Shown: one piece after another, positions 20,439 to 31,452 of the stretch
How positions within the stretch are numbered: position 1 is the first letter of the stretch
Layout: every line of letters begins with the position of its first letter
Origin: Isoetes taiwanensis
Lineage: Eukaryota; Streptophyta; Lycopodiopsida; Isoetales; Isoetaceae
Assembly: GCA_021234155.1 (NCBI GenBank)
Contig: JAJEKV010000031.1
Span: 62,001 to 126,000 of the forward strand
Direction of reading: 5' to 3'
DNA: 64,000 bases
The notes under the pieces: generated by a model
Told to the model about the DNA's origin: nothing
Database searches by the model: none
What the model saw: the letters and a program-made list of their open reading frames with translations, nothing else
Translations under genes and position numbers: made by a program

Positions 20439-21218
20439 ATAATGGACTATAAGTTATAATCAAGATCTTACACCTTCACTCCGTTGTACGCAAAATAATG
20501 ATACCGACAGAATAAGAATTCATCAGACTCAGGTACACATCCACTCGCCCTAATGACAACTCAACTCCATGAGATGACTTGTGCCCACAGGTCCAATTCA
20601 TCTCCAAGCCAAATGATTGCGAGGATAAGCACATCCATGCCGATCTATATTTTTCCAACACCAAGCTTAACTCATTACACACAAGCAAATTTACAAGAGA
20701 TGAACTCGCCCATATGTGTCCCTAAAAGGATGCAAAGACTCACATCTAAATAAAAAAACCATAATACAACAAGCTCATACCAAGCATTTGACTAAATCTC
20801 TCTTATGCCAAAGATGTGATCAACTCGAGGCGCCTAATTAGCTTTTGGAATAACCAACTATAATGTAGTCATAAGCCCAATCATAGTGTAGTCGTTAAGC
20901 TCTAACAGTACCAACGAAAGAAGGAAAGCAAGACTTAGCATTCAGAGTGAAAATGAAGAGAGCAAATGTTCAAGACTTCAGCAATCTCAAGACTAACCTG
21001 AAAATCTTGTGACCAACTCTTATGCAAGACTATAAACATTGGTCCCCAGGTAATAGATGAAAATGCAAAGTAGACTTGCAGTAACAAGGGGAGAAAAGGC
21101 AAGGAGAGCAAGTATCAAAACAAAAATGCTAACTAGTCTCCATTGCTATAAGCACTTCAACAAAATCACCAAAGCCTTAAAATTATCTCTGTTTATGGAA
21201 TATCTAGTTCTATAAACT
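20439..21218. other. No gene recognised
   Basis: AT-rich flank. One 20-base word (gcgaggataagcacatccat, about 20,618) also occurs in the spacer of the inverted repeats at 40.17, 49.71 and 54.96 kb, so even this flank holds a scrap of the R family. Confidence 0.5.
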
Positions 21219-21225
21219 GGCAAAC

Positions 21226-21786
21226 CAAACTGAGCTGCATTGTAACAACGCCTAGTCTCCCTGATCGTCCCCGTCATTTGCTAGTCAGTTTCAGGGATGC
21301 TTTATCTAGGCTGCACATCCTCCGCCATGGAAATCACTTGCAAGGGACCTCCTTCTCCGTCCAGGAAGATCTTACCCCAGCACAGCTCTGTCGACGGAAG
21401 GATGAATTTTGTCGAGTCCGCGAGGCTCGTCTGCACCGGAAGTGGGCTGTGTATAGAGGCGGCCAGGCTATCATTCGGGATCACTGGCCACTTGATCCAT
21501 GGGCTGTGTCTGTGTAGCTGATTGGACTTCGAGATCTGCTAGGGCTTAGGCCCTTTTGTTTTGTTTTATTTTAGTATTGTGATTTGCTACGGGGCATAGT
21601 CCCCCGAGTTCTCTGTACTGGGGCTAGTCCCCACGTTTGATTGTGGCTTCGGCCTTTTTGGTTTGGTCACGGGGCTTGGTCCCCGAGTTTCAGTCTGGGC
21701 TTTTGCCCTCTCTTTTGTATTGGGTCCCATAACCCGATTGGGTTCCGCGGACGTTAAAAATTTCTTCCTTCCTTCCTTCCTTCCTT
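21226..21786 (+). mobile_element. Short LINE-derived element: ORF1 domain plus LINE 3' tail
   Basis: Its last ~60 bases (21,722-21,786: 'ttgtattgggtcccata', 'ccgattgg', 'ccgcggacg', then TTCC repeats) match the 3' end of the 5.4-kb LINE at 61,937-62,000. Upstream there is no RT but an ORF1-like reading frame. A possible 7-bp duplication GGCAAAC flanks it (21,219-21,225 and 21,787-21,793). It may be an ORF1-only relative of the LINE, or an internally deleted copy. Confidence 0.65.
21278..21517 (+). CDS. LINE ORF1p C-terminal-like fragment
   Basis: 79 codons, closing with a normal stop. SFRDALSRLHILRHGNHLQG, TSFSVQEDLTPAQLCRRKDE and WAVYRGGQAIIRD follow the pattern of L1-type ORF1 RNA-binding C-terminal domains ('...LKG..I...EDLTP.....R', then 'R...A..RG..A.I'). 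The ORF1 region of the large LINE has a comparable SLKGHPHAWARDLTP at about 58,165-58,205. The probable role is RNA binding and chaperone activity in the retrotransposon particle. The 5' end of the domain is missing. Confidence 0.5.
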   Translation: MLVSFRDALSRLHILRHGNHLQGTSFSVQEDLTPAQLCRRKDEFCRVREARLHRKWAVYRGGQAIIRDHWPLDPWAVSV

Positions 21787-21793
21787 GGCAAAC

Positions 21794-22750
21794 TATACAC
21801 AAACTAATGCCACCTCATATTTCACCAATTGCCTCATTTTTAATAGTATTCACGTCTGTAACATGCGCTGCAATATCAAAACTACCAAATTCTAATATGA
21901 AAACCCAAGTTAAAACGAACATTGAAACATGTACTCCAATACATTATACAGGCATGACAAAATTTGCGTGACAAACTGAAAGCTTAGATCGACCAGCCCT
22001 TACTAATAAAAAGAGAAAAATAAATGGGGCAGCTTTGCAAGTAATAAGGGTTATGAAAGAGCAGAGATTAAAATTCATGGAATGGCAAGGAACAAAAGCG
22101 CAAGGCCTTTAACTCATGATTAGACTGGAAATGTCACGACGACCAGCTTTTACCCAGGTTATAGTAGATCATGGCAGCTCAGAACGCCAAATGTTCATGC
22201 GAAAGGGCTTGTTCAAATAGCGGCTGGTAAAAAAAACAGAGAAATGAACTTTGACTGCGTTGTACTATGTCAAATGGTTCAGCTGTAATAGAATTTACAT
22301 CTTTACATGCATTGTATACCTAGAAAACTTCACCTTTGGCAGCACTGCACTATGTGAAATGTTTTACGCATGCTTTTAGCAGCATTGAACACCGTAGTAT
22401 AGTTTTCATAGAGCTCTAATATGCATAGGCCTCCCTTCTAGCAAAAGTAAGATAGCATCAGTTGCCACTAGTCTCAAGATAACACCATCAATCCAAACCA
22501 CTGCTGTGCAAGTTCAGAATTCTGCTGCAAGCTCAAATCCCTATGAAAGTCTGTCCAGCATTATATTATCATCTAAAATAGCTCTAAATGAAATTTCATC
22601 GCTGTGGATGTAGTGCAGCGCAATAAAATCAACAAATAAATGGAAGATCTCATAAGACTTGAAACCTGTGGATCCAACTTGGCTATGTCCACAACAAAAG
22701 AAACGAGGAAAACATAAAGTGAGCTAATAAGGTCTAAGGCTTGCAAAGAG
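21794..22750. other. No gene recognised
   Basis: About 0.95 kb of AT-rich sequence. No repeat matching elsewhere in the window and no convincing reading frame. Confidence 0.4.
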
Positions 22751-22799
22751 CAATGGAACAATAGACTCTAAGTTTGACTTAGAGTCTATTGTTCCATTG
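22751..22799. repeat. Perfect 23-bp hairpin at a repeat junction
   Basis: Arms 22,751-22,773 and 22,777-22,799 with a 3-base loop. The right arm is the start of a repeat segment also present at 40,007-40,152. The left arm is an inverted copy of it stuck on at the breakpoint. Confidence 0.9.
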
Positions 22800-22920
22800 G
22801 TTTTTTTGATTGCACTCATGATGTCTGTCAATGTTGTCTTGTAGTAAGATGCTATTTCAATTTGAAGGTTTGGTGTGGCATTTCGAGTTTGTGGTCAAAG
22901 GTTTGTATTGCACGTTAGTA
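22773..22920 (+). repeat. Dispersed repeat, second copy at 40,005-40,152
   Basis: Nearly identical over about 148 bp, from 'tttgacttagagtctattg' to 'ttgtattgcacgttagta'. Confidence 0.9.
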
Positions 22921-22921
22921 A

Positions 22922-23005
22922 TTGCGCAAGGATACGTTTGGAGAGTGGCTTCTGAACGCTTGGTTGCGCAAGGGTACGTTTGAAGAGTGGTCTTTGAACG
23001 TTTGG
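22922..23005. repeat. 42-bp tandem duplication
   Basis: Two copies of a 42-bp unit beginning TTGCGCAAGG(A/G)TACGTTTG, differing at a few positions. Confidence 0.85.
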
Positions 23006-23061
23006 TCGTGTGTTAGTAGTCTTGGGGAGTTAGTATTGTTTAGGCTTATTATTTGGTGCAT

Positions 23062-23100
23062 TGTTGTTTTAGTGGTCGGAGGAGGACCACTAAAACAACA
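23062..23100. repeat. Perfect 16-bp hairpin
   Basis: Arms 23,062-23,077 (TGTTGTTTTAGTGGTC) and 23,085-23,100, 7-base loop, within the repeat mosaic. Confidence 0.85.
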
Positions 23101-24945
23101 TTTGGAACCGGTTTGGGACCTGAGGGGTTGTTTGGTTCATGCCCAGGCAGGGTAGGGTAAGGTAAGCCAAGTATGTTTTTTCTTTCTCGGGAAGAGGGTT
23201 TGTGGTCTTGCTGGTCTACAGCCTTTAACATTACTTGTTCTAGTCTGTTTGCCCATTGCTTTTTAATCTAGATTCTGGCTGGAAGTAGAATAGTCACCGG
23301 TCATTCCTTCGCGTCGTTGCTTTCTTGCTTAGATTCCTCATTCCTTAATTGCAGGGTATCGTAGTATTCCTTTTAGTATTCTTGGTTGTTTGGATGTGCC
23401 CTGGTCTCTTGCTCCCCTTCGCCTGCTCATTTTCTTCGCCTTTGTAGTTCCTGAGTGGTGATATTATACTCTTGATTCTTTTAGACATTTAGTTTCTTGT
23501 TTTTCTGCCTCTTTTTTCAGCATGTTGTTGCATTGTGTTGGTTGAGTGCAACTAGGCTCTAGAAGTGCGATTTATCTGCGTTTTGAGATTAGCAGATAAA
23601 TCCGCTTCTTGAGGCTAGTTGAGAGAGCCCCCCTTGGAGTATTTATAGCCTTGTTGCATTCCTCCCATTTTCATCAGCCGTCTTTGAGCCTCCCCCTTTG
23701 TAGTCGCATGCCCCACCCCCCCTCCCCCCTTTAGTTTTAGCCCTGCGTGATAACCTTGCGTTATTGAAGTATTCTTATAGTCAACGTCTTAGTTTTTTAT
23801 GTAACAAAGGATGCTGATATGGTTGGATCCTTAAACAAGAGGGTAAGTAGATCAAAGCCCAAATCGAGGAGAACTATAAGTATGAGGACTCTACTAGAAC
23901 AATATCAGTGCTTACCAAGATGATAAAGGGGTCATGGCTTTACTCATGGTGATTCAAACTCAAGAAAGACATACATCAGACTAAGGGGAAAGCTTATGTT
24001 GTGACAGTAACTCAGGTAAAGGCATCCATGTCGAATTGTTCTCAAGAAACCATGCTATGACCCCAGCTCATAAGCCATGATGTTTAGATGCGTAGGTGAT
24101 TGTCTGAAGGCCAATAGCTACTCAATACCAACACTCAAAATGAGCTTTATTGCATCAGCCGTTTTTCGAGCCTCTCCTCCTTCGGTCGCTTGTCCCCTCT
24201 ATTTCCTTTGGTCGTTTAGGGTTTTGTTGCATCTCTTTCCATCTCCGCTCTAGCTTTGCGGTCTTGCTTCGATCTACGACTTTGCACATGGCGGCGATCT
24301 CAAATGCTCACCTTTGGTCTAGGTGAAATCTTGCGTGTTGCACTGGAAAAAATGAGACAGCAAAGGGAACTGGGAGATTGGACTGCAGTTAGAAACACAA
24401 GGATACTGCACCAGAATGCAAAAATTGCTCCATGCAAAATGAATTGAAGGCAATGCACAGAATAGAAACACGACACTATTCTACTTCCATCCAGAATCTA
24501 GATTAAAAAGCAATGGGCAAACAGACTAGAACAAGTAATGTTAAAGGCTATAGACCAGCAAGACCACAAACCCTCTTCCCGAGAAAGAAAAAACATACTT
24601 GGCTTACTTACCCTACCCTGCTTACATGTCCAGCATAAGTTATGGCTCACTTTAGCATCAGTCTTTGGGATTGGGATGCATTGGTGACGCTTAGGGGGGA
24701 TCGTCTAGCTCATGACAGTTGGCTCTTACTTTCGCAAGCTTGGATGCATTGGTGCTGCTTACATGGATCATAGAGGCTACAAGCTTGAGGGCAAGCATTT
24801 GGCTTGCTGAGCTTGGAGATAGACCCATTTATGGAGAACCAGATCACAACGTGAGGAGCATTCTTTCTAGCTATGGTATGCCATTAGCATGGTCTATTTT
24901 CTGCTCCTGTATTCCTAAGCATTTGCAAATATTTGCCTTGCCATT

Positions 24946-24989
24946 GGGTTTTAATTGCTGTTTATCGCAATAAACAGCAATTAAAACCC
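24946..24989. repeat. Perfect 20-bp hairpin joining R+ to R-
   Basis: Arms 24,946-24,965 and 24,970-24,989. The left arm is the end of an R+ fragment. The right arm reverses it before an R- fragment starts. Confidence 0.9.
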
Positions 24990-25654
24990 TAGAACTACTA
25001 AATGGCTTCACACCTTTATCAAAAGATCCGAAGTTCGACAATCCCCCCTTCAAGGAACACAAAAGAGATAACTCAACAAGGCACAAAGCTTCATGAGTAT
25101 CCTCTTGATTATCAAAGTGACAACAAGACATAAGAGTCGCCCCAATGACAATGCTTGCCAACAATCTTGGCTGTTTGCAAATATAAACAGCTAATAGTTT
25201 GGCGAGGTATCTTGGCTCATATTGAATTCTTGTTTGGTGTTGTCGGTTTCTGTCGAGTGCAACTAGGCTCTAGAAGTATGATTTATCTGCGTTTCGAGAT
25301 AAGCAGATAAATCCGCTTCTTGAGGCTAGTTGACGTGCCCCCTTAGAGTATTTAAGTCTGTTTCCTCCTCGTTTGTCTCTATCAGCCGTTTTTCGAGCCT
25401 CTCCTCCTTCGGTCGCTTGTCCCCCACCCCTCCCACCCTCTTGTACCTTTGAGTGCCTTATGGTTCTTAGGTGTCTCTTTGTTTGGTTACTAGTTCCGTG
25501 TTCTCATTTCTTTGTTTTTACAGAAGTAGCACCTAGTGTTCTTATTGTTGCTGGTCTTGAGTTCTTATGTAAGGGTTGGTGGTCCTCGTACCAAGTGTTG
25601 TTGCAGTGATTATCTTTTCATGGTTGGTGGTCTGAATGAAAGAAAGACTTGAAT

Positions 25655-26705
25655 ACAAAGGCTCTTTCCCATACTCTTTTTTCCTTTCTTTTTTCTATTT
25701 CCTCACCCTTTCCCTCGTGCCCTTTTCTCCTTTCTCTTTTCCTATTCCTTGCTCCCTACCCTTTGTCTATTCTACTTTCCCCCACCCTTTTCCTCCTTTT
25801 TCCATCCTTTGCCTCTTCCTTTTTCTCGATGCTCTTTTTGCTTCCCTTTTTCTCTTTCATCATCCCTTTTCTCTTCCCTTTTTTTCACGCCCTTTCCTTT
25901 TTTCTCTTTTTCTCGTTCCCTTTTCCCAAGTTCTCTTTTGCCCTTTTCCCCCTCTCTTTTCCTTTTTACTTTCCTTTTTCCCATGGACTTTGCAACCTTT
26001 TCTTATTTTCCCTTACCTTTTTCTCCTTTTCTCACCCTTACTTCTTACCCTTCTCGCGGTGCCCTTTTTCCTTTCCCTTTCCCCCTCGCCTATTCTATTC
26101 CTTTTTCTATTTCCTTTTATCTTTCCCTTTTTCCTTTTCTCCTTCTCTTTCCTTTTTCCTCTTACCTTTCTTTTATTCCTTTTCCCTTTTCCCTTTTCCC
26201 TTTCATCGTTTTTCCTTTTCCCTTCCCCTTTTCCTTTTCCCTTTTCCCTTTTCCCTTTCATCGTTTTTCCTTTTCCCTTCCCTTTTCCCTTTTCCCTTTT
26301 CCCCTTTTCCTTTTACCTTTTCCCTTTTCATTTTTTCCTTTTCCCTTTTCTCTTTTCCCTTTTCCCTTTCATCTTTTTTCCTTTTCCCTTCTCTTTTTTT
26401 CCTTTTCCCTTTTCCCTTTTCTCTTTTCCTTTTCCCTTTTCCCTTTCATCGCTTTTTCCTTTTCCTTTTCCCTTTTCCTTTCCCTTTTCCCTTTTCCCTT
26501 TCATTTCCCTTTTCTTTTCCCTTTCCCTTTTCCTTTTCCTTTTCCCTTTCATCGTTTTTCCTTTTCCCTTTTCCTTTTCCCTTTTCCCTTTTCCCTTTTC
26601 CCTTTTTCATATGGTTTTCCTTTTCCTTCCCCTTTTCCTTTTCCCTTTTCCCTTTTCCCTTTCATCATTTTGCCTTTTCCTTTTCCCTTTTCTTTCCTTT
26701 CATAT
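25655..26705. repeat. Second polypyrimidine array with higher-order TTTCAT punctuation
   Basis: About 1 kb of CCCTTTT/CCTTTT words. From 26,201 on, the run is punctuated by TTTCATCG-type words at about 26,201, 26,256, 26,367, 26,444, 26,498, 26,547 and 26,660, so the array has a rough 50-60-bp higher-order unit (some missing). It follows an R fragment ('gaatgaaagaaagacttgaa') directly. Long open frames through it are compositional only. Confidence 0.9.
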
Positions 26706-26709
26706 TGAA

Positions 26710-29090
26710 GCCATAGTCTAGATGAAATTTTAATCTTTGGGAACTTGTGCATTTGCATAGGATTTCTAGGCCTTTGGATCATTTTGGGAACTGTAGAGTA
26801 ACTTTTAGGTCCGCATATGTCCTAAGGGATGATGACACTATGGTATGATGTTAAAACTACTAACTAAGAAACATATGGTCTTCAAATAAAGACTGCTTGC
26901 TGCATTGCTGGGCACAATTTGAGAACCTATAAATGTTTTCAACCTCTTTGTTTCTTCAACCGACCATCCTATTCCTTATATCTGGTGTTTCTCTAACTGA
27001 GCTTCTTGTTGGTTAACTCCTGCCAACGTCTTTACACAGTGGTAACTTTTTCGCATTCACTCAATAAAGACACCATCGTTGTTAGAAGTTGTGCATTGTT
27101 TGTTTTTAAGTTAAGGGAGCCTCTAACGTACATTCCCATAAAATCTGTGCATTTGGCTATGACTTTTTCTGGTCTTCTTTGTCGAAGGTCCATATTGCAC
27201 AATCAATATTACATTATAATCTGTGCATTTGGCTATGACTTTTTCTGGTCTTCTTTGTCGAAGGTCCATATTGCACAATCAATATTACATTATAGTTTAT
27301 GTATTGTAGTCTCACATGCCATATCCAATCTCCAAATCCACAATCACCAAAAAGTGTGTTCTTGCATTGCATTTACATAAATGAACTATCAAGTCCAAAC
27401 GAAGTATTGAGCTCGAAAAACCTTAAAGTTGAAAAAAGAGGTGCAAGACTATAAGAATCATTTAATACTTGAAAATTTGTCCATTGAGTTGAGTTGAAGG
27501 GTTTGGGGAGAGATTATGTGACGTTAAAATACTATCTATCTATATACGGATGAATGCATGTAGTTGCTCATCTTAGCCATTAAATAATAATAATTCGACA
27601 TGTTTTTGACCAATAACCAGAGAGGACACTAATATAAAACGCATCTCTTTTGCCTGAGATAAGGCCGGTGAAGAAGCGGTTTGTATTGATGGTATAATCA
27701 TAGTAATTAAGTCATAATTGAAGATTCATGCAAGAACTTCTGAAGCCCCATGTATGCAATTGCTATATACAGGTCTCATGTTGCCTTATCAAACCTATGC
27801 CCTAGGGCTCAAGCTTGAAATGGGATGGAGATTACTTTTTAACTTTGCATTCCTGCATACGATTAATAAATAGTGCATAGAGATATTAGATGACCGTAGA
27901 AATAAAGCCTAAGAATAATTTTGCATGTTGTTAGCAAAGATAAAGAAACAAAATTCTAAAATATGAAACATATCTTGATTAATTGATGACAATTTATGCA
28001 CAACTAAAACTGGAATAAAATTCTTGATAGCTTCCAAGAGCGTTTGCCTTTGAGAGTTCAATTCTTAATTTGCTAAAAGAGCTCACACTTTGCCATGGTA
28101 GTTCCCTAAGCCGACGGAATATTCTATGCTTTGTTTTCCGGACAACGAGGGGAATTGAATCTGCTCAAGACACCAATTACCACTTCAAGAAAATGCCACT
28201 TTTCGAACTTTGTTGCTTACCTGCCTTTTTTATAAGATGCAATGTGCTAAAGAACATTTGCAGTTCTATGCTAAAGAACATTTGCAGTTCTTACTTACGA
28301 ACATAACCAATGCCTTTTTTTTTTTTTATCTTGAAGAAGATTGTAGACCTCATTTCGGTTATGAGCATGCTTTCATTCTCAAAGCCTGAAAGAAATAGCT
28401 TCCTAAATGCTTAATGCCCTAGATCATATGTAAAACAACGAAGCAAAGGGGGATTGGTGAGGGTGTACACAAAGGCCATACATTTTGCGACCCCCTCAAA
28501 GCGGGGATAGAGAATGTGCCGCGCGTGAATGAATTATATGCGGGCATAATACAAAGCTTTCTTCCTTTCAACTTTGAGAAAGCTATGACACGGTGAACAA
28601 TCGCATTAACTTAAAGTGAGAAGACTCTTTTGGTTTATCACGGTCTAACTAAGAATCCAACAACGCTATCGGACAAAGGACGGACATAAATAGAATGTTG
28701 GCTGGTTCCATTTTCAAACTCTAGAAAGTCAAACAAGCGGATGACAAAAGAAAATACAAAGATTGAATGTTCTTTCATGACTCAAGTTATGATAATACAC
28801 CTGAAAACTCATTTGTAGTAGTAAATAAGCATTTTTTAATCATTCCTAATTAAGTCACCGGATAAATAAAATTGCAACAAAAAGCAAATAAGCATTTTTA
28901 GTCATCCCCGATTAAGTGCGAGATAAATAAAATTGCAAGCAGAACAAATACAGAAGGATTTTGTTGGCAAAATTGCAAACCGGAGAGATAAGGTATATCT
29001 GATGAAGGAGAATCGGAAGGGCATATAGGTGCTTTGGGATTGCGCTTTCCTTGCCTCGGGTTTTCCTTGTGCAGTGACATTATATCAGGG
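26710..29090. other. Unassigned AT-rich stretch with two small tandem duplications
   Basis: No gene recognised. Contains a 76-bp exact or nearly exact tandem duplication at 27,143-27,294 and a 24-bp one at 28,245-28,292 (TGCTAAAGAACATTTGCAGT plus four bases). A GC-richer patch at 28,480-28,560 (ccccctcaaagcgggg) may mark an element edge. Confidence 0.5.
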
Positions 29091-29560
29091 CTAGAGAATG
29101 AATGAGAATGAATAAATGAATGAGAATGAATGAATGAATGAGAATGGATGGAAGCAAATCTCTGAATGTAAATCTCTTGATTCTAGAGGAATACTTAAAT
29201 ATAGCTCCACAGCATGGTTAGCTTCGGCCTCCACGATTTGCAGGGGCTTAGAACCCGACTTCATAGCCATAGTGCCGACCACCATTTCGGCCATAGCCCG
29301 GACCTCGTAAGCTCCATCAAAGCTCTCGTGATCAAGCTTATAGTCCGATCCCATTCAAAGTGGCGACCATCTTGGAGCTAAAAACATATCGCATAAGGTC
29401 CCAAAAGAGGAAGAGGGCATCGCCATGCACCTTTGACCGCCCATGAGAGGAATTCCAAACGGATTTCCAGATCCTCTTGTGTGGGATTCGGCAAGCCACC
29501 GGATTCTCCCTAACCCTAGCAGGCCTTCGCAAAAAACCACACCCGACCTGATCTAGGACG
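29091..29560 (-). pseudogene. Unrecognised coding-like stretch
   Basis: Two minus-strand frames meet at about 29,345. The first gives CRIPHKRIWKSVWNSSHGRS and FWDLMRYVFSSKMVATLNGI. The next gives DYKLDHESFDGAYEVRAMAE and MVVGTMAMKSGSKPLQIVEA, then runs into a GAAT microsatellite that adds a Phe/Ser/Ile-rich tail. Composition is protein-like across the join, suggesting one frameshifted gene piece. No family recognised. Confidence 0.35.
29094..29150. repeat. (GAAT)n microsatellite
   Basis: Imperfect GAATGAAT/GAGAATGAAT repeats. Confidence 0.9.
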
Positions 29561-29827
29561 TGATCAAATCTTGGCCGTTCAATTTAGGGCAACACACACG
29601 ACAGACATACACTATAATTTTATTATATAGGAAAAGATACCATAGTGAATATGTAGCACAATAACAGGGGGTTACTTTTAGATTTTTATACGCTTTTTCA
29701 CATGGTTTTTCTATGATTTCGTTGTTGTATTCGTTGAGGTGTACTAAATAGTATTTATAGAGTGCACCATTTATGGGCCGTTGATTTTCGTTGGTGGGAA
29801 CAATCCGAGGGTTGTTGTCTTTCTCTG

Positions 29828-29975
29828 CATGTGTTTGTGCATGAACACTGCGCATGTGTATGCATGTGCATGTGCACATGCATGTGCATGTGTGTGCATG
29901 TGCATGTGTATTGTGCATGTGCAAGTGCAAGTGCAAGTGCAAGTGCATGTATGTGCATGTGTGCATATGCATGTG
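29828..29975. repeat. (CATGTG)n / (GCAAGT)n microsatellite
   Basis: Hexamer-like alternation of GTGCAT and CATGTG, with a short (AAGTGC)n run at 29,920-29,948. Open on all frames, so overlapping Cys/His/Met-rich frames there are not genes. Confidence 0.9.
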
Positions 29976-31193
29976 TACTTGCCCTCTTGGATTCTTATTG
30001 CCGGAGTGGATTTTACTACCACGAGATGGATTTTTTGCTCACTTACAAAGGTATTTGTTTTTTAATGTTTCTTCAGTTAGCATAATGTTTTTTTTTACAA
30101 GGTATTGGTTTCCTGATTCTACAATGTAGTGCTGCAAAACCCCCTTTTGTTTCCTTCCTAAGATTTGCTGCAGATTCAAGTTTAGGCCCTCTGTTTGCTT
30201 CCAACTCTTGGATATTCCTGGCTGCCGGATTGTTCATAGTAGCCAGACTTTAGCTTCAATCAACAAATGGATTCTTATGCACACAACAAGCGGATTATTC
30301 CGCGCCCTTTTCCATGTCACGATAGATCACCAAACAAAGGTGGCCACAAGAATGCATTTATATTGTAGGTTTGGAACTTTAATCAAACCGTAAGGTGAAT
30401 CATGCATTACCTTTAATCTAGAGATGGAGCATCCAAAATCATATGGATTGATAAACAATGGTGTCATTGTGAAAGAGAAATAGTTGTAGCGGAAGTAACA
30501 ATATGTAGCATAATAACAGGGGGTTTTCTTTGTGTTGCAAACTTTATGACTTTCAGAATAAGGGATCAATCTGCTCTATCTTTATGGTAAATTTTACTTA
30601 TGTTCTATTTGTTTTATTGTGATCAAATTCAAAAGCTACAGGTGATGAAAGCCTCAAATGAATTCTAGTTTTTTTCTGGTTTGAATTCTAAAGTTTTTGT
30701 CACACCGGGGGGGGGGCGTCCCTAAGGCCCCGAAGGGGCCAAAATTTTTTTTTTGCAACACAAACCATTAACATCCAACATATAAAAATTAAATCCCCCA
30801 ACACATAACAACCAACACATAACAACCAACACATAACAACCATTGACATTAACAATCAACACATAACTATCATTGACATTAATTAACACAACCATTGGGT
30901 CCAACACATTTAAATTAAAATCCCCCTTAAACCCCCTTTGGTTTGGGTGCATATTCACACGGGGGGTGACGTAGGGCAGCGAGAGCCTTCATAATTGTAT
31001 TTTGCACGTACGAAATCAACACCATATAGTATTCTGCTTGAAATCTTATAGTATTTTGCGAATCTTGTTATACAGTATAGCAAATTTTGTACTTGCATAC
31101 CCCACAAACGAGGAACTTTATGTACGGTATAGATTAAGGAATAAGGGGCGAATATGCCTACCCATCATCTTCCTACCCATTTTCTTAGGTGTA
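29976..31193. other. No gene recognised
   Basis: AT-rich. The phrase 'atatgtagcacaataacagggggtt' of 29,650 recurs with one change at 30,505, so these two ends may belong to one repeat. A C/G homopolymer block at 30,708-30,742 and an (AACACATAACAACC)n minisatellite at 30,797-30,862 are present. Confidence 0.5.
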
Positions 31194-31452
31194 CGAAGGC
31201 ACCACGGTCTTGTGCCTTCGTTCTGCCTCTTGACTTCATCATATATGCCCTCTTTTGTTGTTAAGAGGGCATATATGATGAGGGTTTTATGCATCCTTCA
31301 TCAATATTGAAACATATGTAGCACCAAATGCCTTCAATGTTGGCATTTGGTGCCAACATTGTCAAATGGCTCTTACTTTGATTTCAATGTAAAAAAATTG
31401 AAATCAAAGTAAGAGCCATCTATAGCCAATGGCTATAGATGGCTCTTACTTT
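31194..31452. repeat. Chain of five perfect hairpins
   Basis: Arms: 31,194-31,202/31,212-31,220 (9 bp); 31,237-31,254/31,263-31,280 (18 bp); 31,321-31,332/31,342-31,353 (12 bp, overlapped by 31,335-31,345/31,351-31,361); 31,366-31,388/31,397-31,419 (23 bp); 31,406-31,427/31,431-31,452 (22 bp). Neighbouring hairpins share arms, so the same words are read forward, back and forward again until repeat R+ begins. Confidence 0.9.

Larger units (their letters stand above)
23006..25640. repeat. Mosaic of repeat R scraps in both orientations
   Basis: Recognisable pieces: 23,203-23,295 (reverse of 1-232 tail), 23,555-23,640 (70-bp palindrome block), 23,835-23,892 (R-, like 45,575-45,632), 24,059-24,140 (R-, like 45,163-45,260), 24,150-24,185 and 24,339-24,571 (copy of 1-232), 24,640-24,965 (R+, like 62,265-62,588), 25,001-25,130 (R-, like 45,716-45,835) and 25,225-25,615 (R+ arm, like 49,190-49,505). 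No intact gene is seen. Confidence 0.8.

Noticed and set aside
24719-24973. ORF starting MALTFASLDALVLLTW, conserved at 31,439 and 62,346
   Set aside because: Conservation is simply DNA-level identity of repeat R, including non-coding flanks. Other copies are truncated or reversed and the peptide has no domain.
25636-26721. Long overlapping open frames in the second polypyrimidine array
   Set aside because: Same reason: three frames open at once over the CCCTTTT array.
26890-26912. 'attgctgggcacaa' as a second Helitron end
   Set aside because: Similar to the hairpin word at 3,968, but without the paired arm, CTAG end or TC start.
29781-30065. Cys/His-rich open frames, possible metallothionein-like peptide
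   Set aside because: They are translations of a CATGTG microsatellite, open in several frames and on both strands.
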